Positions 33,901 through 44,183 of a stretch of 64,000 nucleotides of DNA are shown in pieces. This stretch comes from Ricordea florida (Eukaryota > Cnidaria > Anthozoa > Corallimorpharia > Ricordeidae). How positions within the stretch are numbered: position 1 is the first letter of the stretch; the number at the start of each line of letters is the position of its first letter. The notes under the pieces were generated by a model. That model had not been told where the DNA came from and searched no databases. It worked only from the letters and a program-made list of their open reading frames with translations. The DNA lies in assembly GCA_949710005.1 (NCBI GenBank), contig OX453275.1:2919973-2983972 (forward strand), read 5' to 3'. A program made the position numbers and the translations under genes.

Positions 33901-36900
33901 CCCAGAGTGACCACCAGCAAAGAAGAAAATCAGATCAGATTTGCTCAGCTGAACATCAATTTTGTCGTCTCCAACTGTATCCCCGAGGCCCGGAAGGTCT
34001 TCAAACACCACGTCGACGTCTAACACAAGATGACCAGAACTTGAACACTTCCTCTCTTTTAAATACTGAAAAATTGGGAAAGGCCCCTGAAATTCTACAA
34101 AGGCTGCATTACCTAAGGCCTTGACTTCCATGAACTTTTCCTTCATTATGTTATTCACAGACGCCAGGGTGTCTGGGCCTAGATCATCGTTCGAGTACCA
34201 AACATCAGGTTTCTGGTGGACAACTTTCTTGTGTAAAGACACCTGCACTTTATTTCCGTACTTAAGGCGGACAGGCACCGGGGTCTGACTTCCTCCTGGA
34301 CCCGAAGGCAATGGACCGTCAGACATCCTAACGTTATCGGGTAGCCCAGAATTTAAAAGAAAATTTAGCATGTAGCTTTTACCAACCCCTTGAAGCCCTA
34401 AAACAGCTACAGTAAGACTTATGCTGTTTTCTGAAGTAAGTTTGGAATGAAAATTATCTATACTCTCACTGATTAACTTTTCAACTTTCTTCATTTCACT
34501 TTTTCTCTTTTTGGACGACATGGCATCCTGTTGATAAAGCAAATACCATGTTCCTTCCATTACAAGTGATAAATGACTTATCTTCTCCCAAAGTTCATGC
34601 TCTGGTGTTACGCCACTGAATGCCATCGCTTTTTTCTTTGCATAGCCGACTATGTCTGCCAAACAGAAAAAAGAGGAATAGAATGATAACTACAATAAAG
34701 TTAGACAAAGAGAAAGCGATAAAGGGGACGGTGTGGGGAGGGAGCGAAAGAGCAGCCAAACAAACAGGTACAGGCATAGGCAGATGGAAGAAAAGGGAAG
34801 GCAAAAAAAACCCCGAGGGGATGTGGGTTGGGGAAGAGACCAAGGAAGGAGGGAGATGAAAAGGGAAGGTTTTAAGGGAGGTAATGAATGTTTGTAAGAA
34901 AGGACAAAGGAAAGCCAGTGGAGGGGCAGGGGAAGAGAAAGCCAATGGAAGAGGCAGGGTAAGAGAAAGAGAGCAAGGAGGAGGGAGAGGAAAAGGGACT
35001 TTGGGAAGGAAGAGTGCTGAAAAATGGATAAAATTCTTACCTAAGGCAGTCTTGACACCAACTTCAATGCACTGTGCTTTTGAAGCTGTCATATCTCCAA
35101 ATGATAGAAGAGGGAACACACACTGGGGACGTTTAACTATCTGCCCAAGCCCTCTAAAATCCATTTGTGAACCAACAGGGGCAATCGTAGTTTGCACGTT
35201 CCTCGTATTCAGGTGCTCTGATTGCACAATGCAAGCTTCTAATTCTGTCCCATCTATTTCACTTTCAGCAGTGATAAGGAAAAGAAGTTTCTTGTGCTCA
35301 TTTCCATTCAGTGTACTGACATTTCCAGATTCCACAGCCTGAAAAGCACTGGCTGCCTCTTCTAATGCCAAACTAATCCTTCCACTCTTGCTGCCAACTG
35401 TTTCTCTTGTCAGCAATCCACGGACAGTGAAAGGTTCTGGTTTGTGTGAATCAAATCTAATCCTTGTTAACGCAGAATCCCCATATGTAATTACGGCAGC
35501 CCTGGATTTTCCTGGAGCAACATTCAAGCTACTAGCCAGGCACTCAACGAAGTCAACTTGCTTAGCAATATCTTCCTGAGAGACATTAGCTGAATAGTCC
35601 AATGCAAAGACTATGTCTGCTGTGAATTCTTTATCTGTTAAATGAAGACAATAAAGGACACATATCTGTACCTGTCAGATATTACACAGTGAGATAATTT
35701 TAATAACATGTTTTACCTTACATTTTAGTTCTCTCATGCATGTTTGAAATTCAGAAACTGCAAAGGTTCAACATTAGTCACTATCAGTCAGCTAATAACA
35801 AATAGCTGTTACATAAAAAAAGTAATAATGATCTTAAATACATTTAAATAAAGTCACTCGTCACAGCTAGACAGATAATAATGGCAGGGGAATATTTGGT
35901 TGTGGCAATACAGATCAAGCAAACAAACAATATCACACTGATGTGCCCATTCTAAACAAGGGAAGTTTTGAGACACCATTACACTTTTGTTCCTTTCTCT
36001 CATTATTTCTCAGTACATGAAATGTTCAAGAATTCTTGGAGAGCAAAATAGAAATATGGAAAGCAGAAGATTCCATTGTAAAATTGGTTCACAATGGGAC
36101 TTCTGACTGGAAAAGAATGTTTTGAATTGTTCATGTAAGCACTGGCCATATCATAACAACCCATTTTTTCACCCATGAAAAGTTATTGTTCAATGATTAC
36201 ATGATGGTAGTCATCTTTCCTGACTCTGCAAACTGAGAGTCTGGAGAAGAAACAAAGGGCTTCTTTTTTTCTGGTACAAAGACAATAAATTAAAGAATAT
36301 TATGCACAAAATAAATATAGAAGAAAGGATGCATAATTGCATAAATAACCATGAACAGATCCAAAATAACTGTTAAACATATCAAAATATTATTACAATA
36401 AAGAAATGCATATTAAAAATTAGACTGTGAACAGTCTGAATTTTGGCTTCAGATCCTGGCTGTATACTGATGTTAAAACTAAGGGGAAAAAGCACAACAC
36501 TGAGTTATGAGAGTTGGTGTATCGTTTTCCACACAGAAAAAAAAAGAGACTGTTTGCAGTCCATTCAGAAAAGGGTTTCTTGCATCAAATTCAATCCAAA
36601 TTTACAGTATTTGACAATATTATACTGTAAATGTTCCGTTAGATTCACCTTCTCCACTGGCAATATTGTCAGAGGATTTCCGTTTCCGCATTTGTACTCC
36701 ATTAGATTGGATGGCACCACAAGCTGTGGAGTCTTAATTTACCTTAATTTAAAAAGTGTTGTCTACTTTAACACAGCTGCAAAATTATAGGTAATTGAAA
36801 GATTAAATTTCCATACATCTATACTGTATATTCATGGCATTTACTGTAGATGAAAAAAAAAGAAAAGAATCCTTGACTGTTGCATACTTTACTATGTATA

Positions 36901-37047
36901 GAGACTCACCAATTACCAGCATATACATGTACTATATAAATATTATTATTGTAGCTTAATCATAAGAACCAACTGACCTTCTATTAAATCATCCACATTG
37001 CTTGCTTGGGACGAGGACTCCTTTGGAGATCTTTGGGTTTCTTCCAT
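30982..37047 (-). CDS. vWA + dynamin-like GTPase + GT-A glycosyltransferase-like fusion, 1473 aa
   Basis: Four exons: 37047-36978 (ATG, MEETQRSPKESSS), 36732-36649, 35634-35041 and 34655-30982. All junctions are phase 1 and the joined length is 4422 nt including the stop. Residues about 53-245 form a von Willebrand A domain (DIVFALDYSANVS; the MIDAS motif is D-x-S-x-N rather than D-x-S-x-S). GLQGVGKS (about 336-343) is a P-loop and DLPGLGD (469-475) the switch II/G3 motif of a large dynamin-like GTPase resembling SLIP-GC; no clear N/TKxD G4 was seen. A long helical region follows. The last 350 or so residues contain NGRGIGVTR, WTVDDDIKQ (about 1204) and GMNFVTDDIIF, a DxD-containing GT-A glycosyltransferase-like pattern. 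No signal peptide or TM segment is seen, so a cytosolic or nuclear protein is likely. GTP hydrolysis is probable; the sugar-transfer role is inference. Confidence 0.8.
35635..36648 (-). other. Intron 2 of the vWA-GTPase gene
   Basis: Donor GAAG|GTGAAT and acceptor TTAACAG bound an intron of 1014 bp. Much of it is the source of homology with the inverted copy at 15972-16838, which shows the duplication copied genomic DNA rather than a spliced transcript. Confidence 0.7.
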
Positions 37048-37754
37048 CCTTCATTTACTTAATATCTCCTACCACCTTTCCAGTCTTGGTTAAGATGCTG
37101 AAATTTTAGTTATTCATTAATTCAGTCATTCATCTCCACTACTGAAATATTATTAATTCCCTTCAAGTCTTCAAGTCTTCAATTTGTTTCCTCTTAAGAA
37201 TAGCTTTCGCTAATACAAGAGGTGGAACTCAATAAATAATTACATTACCAAGTACAAGTAATAAATAATAAATACATATAATAGTAGATAAAGTAATTAT
37301 CAGTTATTGAATGAAATAAGAATTAGTAAATAATAACAAATAATAGTAATAAAAATAATAATAATAATAAATAAGTGAATAAATAAATAAATAAATAAAT
37401 AAAAAGGGGGGCTCTACAGCCTACGAAGGTAGCTGGGTGCCTTCAAAGATCTTATTGAAGGCTGAACAGCAGACCTAAACGACGGCACATTATGGGAAGA
37501 GATTACATTTTGAGGTAACTGATTCAAAATCCTAATAGCCTGAGGGAAAAATGAATAATTAAATGAGGAAATAATTATTAGCTTGGGGCTGACTGTAAAG
37601 AAAGGAGTTATGTCTGGAAGGTCTGAAGGAACACTTAACTGTATCAGGAAAAGACAAAATTAATTACGTTATTATGGAGCTTGTAGAAAAGTGTTACTTG
37701 GCTAGCCAAGCATCTCTGTTCAAGACTAATAATATACATGAAATTATTACTTGT

Positions 37755-37785
<31 letters not shown>

Positions 37786-38259
37786 TGTAACACCAGTGTA
37801 AATTACACATCGAAATTCTGGATTATGATTGGTTGAAAGACAATGGGAAATTTTCTACGCTAATGATATCACATAAAATGACCAAAATTTTCTGCAGAAA
37901 CTTTGAAGAGTTAGAAAAAATGGCTACATGAAATCGAGAAAGGTATACTCTGGCCAATACTTTTTTCATGTTTATATTAAGGCTCCCAAAAACTTGAAAA
38001 TACAAGTGAAATTAATGGTAAATGGCCCACAGGCCCATGCGATTACACATACTCATCCCACCTAGACAGGCGGTGACAACTCAAACCAGTATCTAACTAG
38101 GACTGTTTCCAGAGAAGATAATTTTTCCGGGAATTTGGATATTTCATAGGGAATCAGGAGACAAGTAAAAGAAACAGCCAATCTCTGAATACACAATTCC
38201 TGCAATATTTCAGAAAGTTTTACCTTTTTAAGGGAATATCTGTGAAAAAATTGGTTTTT
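37048..38259. other. Upstream region of the vWA-GTPase gene with simple repeats
   Basis: The DNA is AT-rich. A (AATA)n-type tract lies at about 37325-37402, followed by GGGGGGCTCTACAGCC. Two ATTGGCTGA/ATTGGTTGA (CCAAT-like) elements occur near 37760 and 37830. No gene was recognised. The promoter of the minus-strand gene should lie just right of 37047, but no TATA box stands out. Confidence 0.4.
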
Positions 38260-38548
38260 TAGGTTTGAAAATGTTCAGGGGTAATTTTTCACCCATGATA
38301 TTAATAGGAAATCAAGTGGTATACTCGTGAAATTAGGGAATAATATCCCTCCGTGGTATGTCCAGAATCTAATAATTTCCCTCGCATAACGGCACGGAAG
38401 ACTATAAGAATTTGGAGAAAACTCGGAAGGAAATTATTAGATTTTCGACAAAATGCAAGTGAAATTATTCCCTAATTTCATGAGAATACCATTTGATTTC
38501 ATATTAATATCACGGGTGACAAATTACTCCCAAACATTTTCCAACCTA
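38260..38548. mobile_element. MITE with about 85-bp terminal inverted repeats
   Basis: The left arm (38260-38345) and right arm (38464-38548) are reverse complements at roughly 85-90% (for example GTAATTTTTCACCCATGATA versus GTAATTTGTCACCCGTGATA). The middle is about 120 bp and non-coding. A fragment of the same family lies at about 47527-47550, on the other side of the palindromic complex. Confidence 0.8.
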
Positions 38549-38980
38549 GAAGCCATTTTGGCATTGTAGGAGAAGTTTTCATAACAACATTGGAAACCTT
38601 ACGCAATAGGACGGCTATCCTCCTATGGAGCGTTATTAGGGTCAAATTTAGAAAACAAATTATGTCATGGTGTTTGATATTTCATTCGGCCGCACTACAG
38701 AATTATGTTCCAGCGTTGCATGAAATTATGTTCGCCTCTTTTAACTTCCACAAAAAATGCTATTAATTATGTTCAGCTCTTTTAGAATTGCGTTTAGTCC
38801 AATTTTGTTCGGCTCCTCCAAATTATGTTCGGAACGCGGCTTCTCGAATTATGTTCGGCAAGTAGACTGGTAGCCTCGCGATAAGAAATTCACGAGGAGT
38901 CCCGGGGCGAGAAACATTTCCCTGCGCTCTCTATAATTTATTCTAATTATTACCAGTGTTCGTGTACTGTTCTGTCAAGC

Positions 38981-39247
38981 ATGGCGGACAACAAATGTGG
39001 AAGAGGTGATCACGACGAAAACCAAGAAAATCCAAACGAATGCAAAAGTGCTAAAGCAATTAAATTTCTACGGGAAGTTACCTCGCTTCTCAGTGAGGGT
39101 GATAGCGAACCAGATCAACCAGCAGCTGAACAGATTCGTCAAGCACATGGCCAAGTTGGAGCAAGTGGTATTGTGCAAAATTTCCGCAAACTGTTTGCCC
39201 CCTACAGTGTTCATAACAGTACTCCTTTGTCATCTTCGAGGCAGTAG
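38981..39247 (+). CDS. Small open frame in the left palindrome arm (88 aa, unknown)
   Basis: ATG in a good context (AGCATGGCGG) opens a charged N-terminus (GRGDHDENQEN), then AIKFLREVTSLLSEGDSEPD and a terminal NFRKLFAPYS patch. The mirror copy (39900-40160, minus) has the same start and stop, a 6-bp in-frame deletion and few amino-acid changes. I do not recognise the family. It could be a first exon of a host or transposon gene caught in the palindrome, or a fortuitous frame. Confidence 0.4.
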   Translation: MADNKCGRGDHDENQENPNECKSAKAIKFLREVTSLLSEGDSEPDQPAAEQIRQAHGQVGASGIVQNFRKLFAPYSVHNSTPLSSSRQ

Positions 39248-39499
39248 GAAATAGCAAGGAGTGACAGGCCTGCACGACTTCTAACAATGGAAACTTTTGT
39301 ACCATGTAATATGTGACCCCTTTTGACTTTTGCTCTTACGAGTATGTCTTTTAGGGATTTTCCTCTTTTATACGATGTTAGTGGTGGCTCTTTGAAAATT
39401 TGCCGTAGAGAAGGCTAATTTTGTATCAAGTGCCATTTCTCCATTAAAATTCTAATTATTTATTCTAATTATTACCAGTGTTCATGTACTGTTCAAGAA

Positions 39500-39826
39500 C
39501 AACATTTGAAGAGAACATTTACAAATTCAAATCACGTCTCCTTGCTAGAGGTTATCCAAAACATCTGATCGAGACACTCCTTTCAGATGTCAAATTCACA
39601 TAAAGGGAATCGGCGCTAAGACAGAAAAATGAAAGCCAGAAAGAACTCCCGCCTTTTGTAACACAATATCAACCATCAGTGCCCAACCTCGGAAATGTTT
39701 TAATGGAGAAATGGCACTTGATACAAAATCAGCCTTCTCTACGGCAAATTTTCAATGAGCCACCACTAACATCGTATAAAAGAGGAAAATCCCTAAAAGA
39801 CATACTCGTAAGAGCAAAACTCTAAA
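39500..39826 (+). pseudogene. Penelope-like element fragment (RT/GIY-YIG linker region)
   Basis: One frame encodes about 108 residues of the conserved region following the RT of Penelope-like retroelements (KFKSRLLARGYP, PFVTQYQPSVPNL, MEKWHLIQNQPSLRQIF, SLKDILVRAKL), with a TAA after SDVKFT and a terminal TAA. RT catalytic motifs and GIY-YIG are absent. It forms the centre of the palindrome, and its second half is duplicated in inverted orientation in the left arm. Confidence 0.7.
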
Positions 39827-39899
39827 GTGGTCACATATTACATGGTACAAAAGTTTCCATTGTTAGAAGTCGTGCAGGCCTGTCACTCCTTGCTATTTC

Positions 39900-40160
39900 C
39901 TACTGCCTCGAAGATGACAAAGGAGTACTGTTATGAACACTGTAGGGGGCAAACAGTTTGCGGAAATTTTGCACAATACCACTTGCTCCAACTTGGCCAT
40001 GTGCTTGACGAATCTGTTCAGCTGCCGGTTGATCTGGTTCGCTATCACCCTCACTGAGAAGCGAGGTAACTTCCCGTAGAAGTTTAATTGCTTTAGCACT
40101 TTTGCATTCGTTTTCTTGGTTTTCGTCGTGATCGCCTCTTCCACGTTTGTTGTCCGCCAT
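39900..40160 (-). CDS. Small open frame in the right palindrome arm (86 aa, unknown)
   Basis: This is the mirror of the frame at 38981-39247 (MADNKRGRGDHDENQE, then NFRKLFAPYS). It keeps ATG context, frame and stop despite a 2-codon deletion, which hints at past coding constraint or very recent arm formation. Function unknown. Confidence 0.4.
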   Translation of the reverse strand: MADNKRGRGDHDENQENECKSAKAIKLLREVTSLLSEGDSEPDQPAAEQIRQAHGQVGASGIVQNFRKLFAPYSVHNSTPLSSSRQ

Positions 40161-40325
40161 GCTAAACAGAACAGTACACGAACACTGGTAATAATTAGAA
40201 TAAATTATAGAGAGCGCAGGAAATGTTTCTCGCCCCGGGACTCCTCGTGAATTTCTTATCGCGAGGCTACCAGTCTACTTGCCGAACATAATTCGAGAAG
40301 CTGGGTTCCGAACATAATTTGGAGG

Positions 40326-40495
40326 TGTACCGAACTTGAGGGTACACTAAACACTCACAATTCCACGTTTTATTTTGTTACACACGGTACCACACTTTTT
40401 CGCCCCGATTCCTTACAAAGAGTCTTCCACAACAACTCTACTCCGATTTCAAATGTCAATCAACAATTAACATCTATTTTTGTCACATCCGGTCA
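40326..40495 (-). repeat. 3' LTR of the BEL/Pao element
   Basis: 170 bp, matching 46974-47143 except at two positions (GGTACC/AGTACC and ACTCCGA/ACTCTGA). Next to it at 40496-40504 the minus strand reads AGGGGAGTG, the polypurine tract. Confidence 0.9.
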
Positions 40496-40563
40496 CACTC
40501 CCCTAAAAATTGAGCACTGCTTAATTTTTACACTGTTTGTGTTTTGCTGAAACTAAACAATGT

Positions 40564-43082
40564 TCATTCATCTTCCTCGTCCGCAACGATTCGACGAATC
40601 CTCTCTCTAGCTATCTCAGCTGCTTGTCTTCTGACTCTGGCATGTTCTGTCGGTTGGTCTGTTGCTTGTGGCACTCCCTTGTCGCTTGCCGCCGTCCCTT
40701 TGATCTCCAACGGGCACAATAGGTTGAGTGGTCTGTCAATGTGGTGGCCCTTGTGAAGCAATGATACTCCTCGGACGACTCCGTCCTTCCCCTGAATATG
40801 CTGTATAACTTTTCCCTTTTTCCAGTGTCCTCGGTTTTTCTCGTCTCCGACCACCAACACGATTTCTCCGATTTCTGGCACCTTCGCGGTCTTGCGGTTG
40901 ATTCGGTGACTCTCCAACAAGCTGTGGATATATTCATGTCTCCATCTCCTCCAAGCATGATTTTTTGTCTCCTTCAATCGCTTATTCAGCGCACTTATTT
41001 CATCTTCATCCTCATCTTCCTCCAAGGGGTGGGCATTCTGACCCCACATCAGCATGTTTGGGGTTAAAACTTGCTCCTCCCCTCCATCGCTGTCAAGGTA
41101 TGTCAAGGGCCGGTTGTTCAGGTTCTTCTCGATGTCGATAATAACGGCCTCCTGGTGTTCATAACTGAGGTTCGTCCGGCCCAATGTCTTGTAGAGAGTT
41201 TTCTTCACATCCTGTATCAACCGTTCATACATTCCTCCCCACCAAGGGGATTTGGATAGGTTGAATCGCCAGCTGATGTCTTGTTTGGCCAAATGGTTTT
41301 GTAGCCTTTGACTCTTCCTTATTTTATTGATCCATGTGGCTGTTGATTTGAACACTTTGGCGTTGTCTGACACAATGCGCTTTGGTCTGGTTCTTCTGGC
41401 GATAAACGAGTTCAGCTTCCGCTGAAATTCTTCTGCCGTCTGCGTTTTCGTCAATTCCAAGTGTACTGCCCTCGATGTGGCGCAAGTAAACAGAAGAATG
41501 TAACATTTTCCTTGCTCCTTCTTCGTGATCTTGAAGGCGATTGGTCCGGCAAAATCGACTCCGGTAGTCTCAAAGGGTTTGCTGGGTTCTACCCGGAAGG
41601 GTGGCATGTCTGCTGTTGTTGTGGGTCCATAAGGTTTCGTGCTGAATACCTTGCAAACGTTGCACTTGTTGACCATTTTCTTCACTTTGGATCTCAATTT
41701 TGGGATCCACCATTCTTTCCGTATTTCTGCCATGGTATTTGCCACTCCCAGATGTTGGATTTCTGCATGAACGTGTTGGATCAATTTCTCTGTTAGCAGA
41801 CAGTCTTCGAGGTAAGTTGGACTGTATCCAGGAATCCTCCCAATGCATTGAAGGAGACCAGTATCTTTATCTTGCACCAGTCTCCAGCCAGGTGTCTCTG
41901 TATCCTTTGAAATTCCTCTCTGCGCTCTTCTAGTCCAAAGCTCTTTAGCTCGTCTGATCTCGTCAGTACACAACGCTCCCTTTCGTTTACTTTCCCTCTG
42001 TTTCTTTGCCAGGGTGTTAGTTCTGAATCGCATGGCCCAAGCAGTGATTCTCATTGTACTCCAGTACGGTTTGCATTCCAACAACTGGTCCCATTCGTCA
42101 AGCTTGTGTTCTTCCGTGTACGCTATAACCTCTTTCAATGGCTTTTCTTCCTTGATCACCTCGATGGAACGTGTTAATATTGGTTGGTCTGGCCATTCCT
42201 CTTCATGCTGCAACCACTCAGGTCCAATTAACCAGTTTCCTTTCTCCATCTTGTCCATTGATGCGCCTCTACTTCCTAGATCTGCTAGGTTCTTGTCTGT
42301 CGGGCAATATTTCCAAGAAATATTGAGTCCTTCCGTTGTCTTCGCGATTTTCCGCACACGATTTGCTACGAACACTTTCCAATTCCTCCCAGGATTCGTT
42401 AGCCTGTAAAGAGCCACTGTACTGTCCATCCATATTGTAATGGATGAAATAGGCCATCTATTTAGAGCTTGTTTAACATTTTTGGCCATATTTGCTGCCA
42501 TTTGCCCTGCAACCAGTTCCAGTCTGGGCGTCGTTGTATTCCTTTTGGAGATTCTTGACTTTGAGGTCAGAAGTCCTTGTACTGTGCCAGTATCTTGCTT
42601 GACTACTGCTATCGTTGCGGAGGAACAGGCCAGGTTGCTTGCGTCCGCAAAAAGATGGAGAGAGATGGATTTGACTCCATTGGACTGTCTCACAATGCTT
42701 CTAGGAACCTTCACACTTCGGAGTTGAGCTATCCATTTCAACCATGCCTTGGCTAGCTTTGGTGATACCACTGTATTCCACCCCAGCTTCTCGTCACAAG
42801 CCTCTCTGTAAATGTGTTTTCCTTCGGCCAGGGTAGGGGACAGGATTCCTAGCGGATCGTACACCTTCCCCAGATGACTAAGAATGGTTTTCTTTGTAAT
42901 GGGTGTGTCCTCGGCAAATGGCGGAATTTTTATTTCTAAAGAGTCGCCCTCTTTATCCCAAACCTGTCCAAGTATTTTGCTTGGGTTCGGCATGCTATCA
43001 TCTTCCAACTCCTTTTGGTTTGACTCCCACTTGTGTACTTCGAATCTTGCATCTTCCAGTATGTGAGTAGTTTCTTCTTTAA
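40564..43082 (-). CDS. BEL/Pao pol C-terminal half: RNase H and integrase
   Basis: The frame is open from the MITE junction to the stop at 40564. RNase H is shown by [17 protein letters not shown] and IWMDSTVAL. The integrase has an HHCC zinc region ending KCNVC and a DDE set in [17 protein letters not shown] and [13 protein letters not shown]-type C-terminal region follows ([18 protein letters not shown]). Integrase joins the cDNA to host DNA; RNase H degrades the RNA template strand. No frameshift was seen in this half. Confidence 0.85.
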
Positions 43083-44183
43083 CCCATTCACTCCTGGGAC
43101 TTTAAAGCGCGACAACCCCCCAATTCCCTGGGAGTTTTGGCCTAAAAATTTGCGTTCGCGAACGCGTGAAGTAAACCATATGCGCAGTAAACCGAAAGAC
43201 AAGATCAAGTTTTCAAACAAACTCCATTTTTAAGTGGAATAAATAAGCGACTAGAAAATGTAAAATAAATGCTGTTTAACCAAAGGAATTGATACAAATG
43301 GTCAACAGGACTATGGAAATCGAATAATTTCTTTACCGCGCGACAAAAGGCACAAAAATAAATATTTCACGGGTCGCACAAAACACGAGAAAACAATGAT
43401 CAAAGCCAAAATGGGCAAAAACACGATTTCTAAATACTGTTCCTTAGTTTAGCTAAAGTTTATTGAAGTTTTCTTTCAGATAAATCCGGTTACAAAGAGA
43501 GGCGCATCAATAATTTCAACGTAAACAAGCCGCAAGCGCTTCGCATCAATAAACATGATAAAGGAAATATACACTCTGTACTTCACATAAAAGACACACA
43601 AATGAGTCTCCAAATCAAGTTAATTCAAAACATGAAAGATAAATGGTAGCCAAATATATGAAATGGGTCAATCATGAAAGAACTGAAGCCAAAAAAACTG
43701 GCAAAAGGAAAACCCAAATGCGTAAATGCGTAAGAACACGCAAATCGAATTATCTCATCAAATGAAATTAACCACAGCCAAAGGGTCAAAAAGGTCAAGC
43801 AAACAACTATCATTTTCAAGAAATAAATACTCTCCGAATCCATTAAAGTTGTCTTCGCTCTCTGAGTCCCCAAAATTAACGCGACCTCGGGGTCAATTTC
43901 AGAAGCCGCCGCCATTGTTTTCGCAAAACGTGTTGGCTTGCGCTCAACGGAAAATCCCGACCTCGTGTTGTTCTCATCAGCTGTCAAAATATGCGCAAAA
44001 GACGGCAAATGATTGGTTTATTACCTGTCAAAGTCTCTATGAGGACAAAAGAGCAAATAACACTTAGTAAGAGTGGGGAGAGGGTCAAGACCAGCGGCCA
44101 TTTTTACGGGCGGTTACGGGCGGTTCAGGGAATTCGTGGGTTGTCGTACACGGGCGGTTACGGGCGGTTCAGGGGCGAATGGG
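43083..44183. mobile_element. piggyBac-type MITE inserted in the BEL RT region
   Basis: TTAA on both sides (43079-43082 and 44184-44187) and termini CCCATTCACTCCTG / (reverse complement) CCCATTCGCCCCTG are the piggyBac signature. It is 1101 bp with no transposase. The right subterminal region has a duplicated CGGGCGGTTACGGGCGGTTC unit. It splits the BEL RT reading frame. Removing the element and one TTAA would bring the flanking codons back into one frame, as expected for a clean insertion. Confidence 0.9.
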
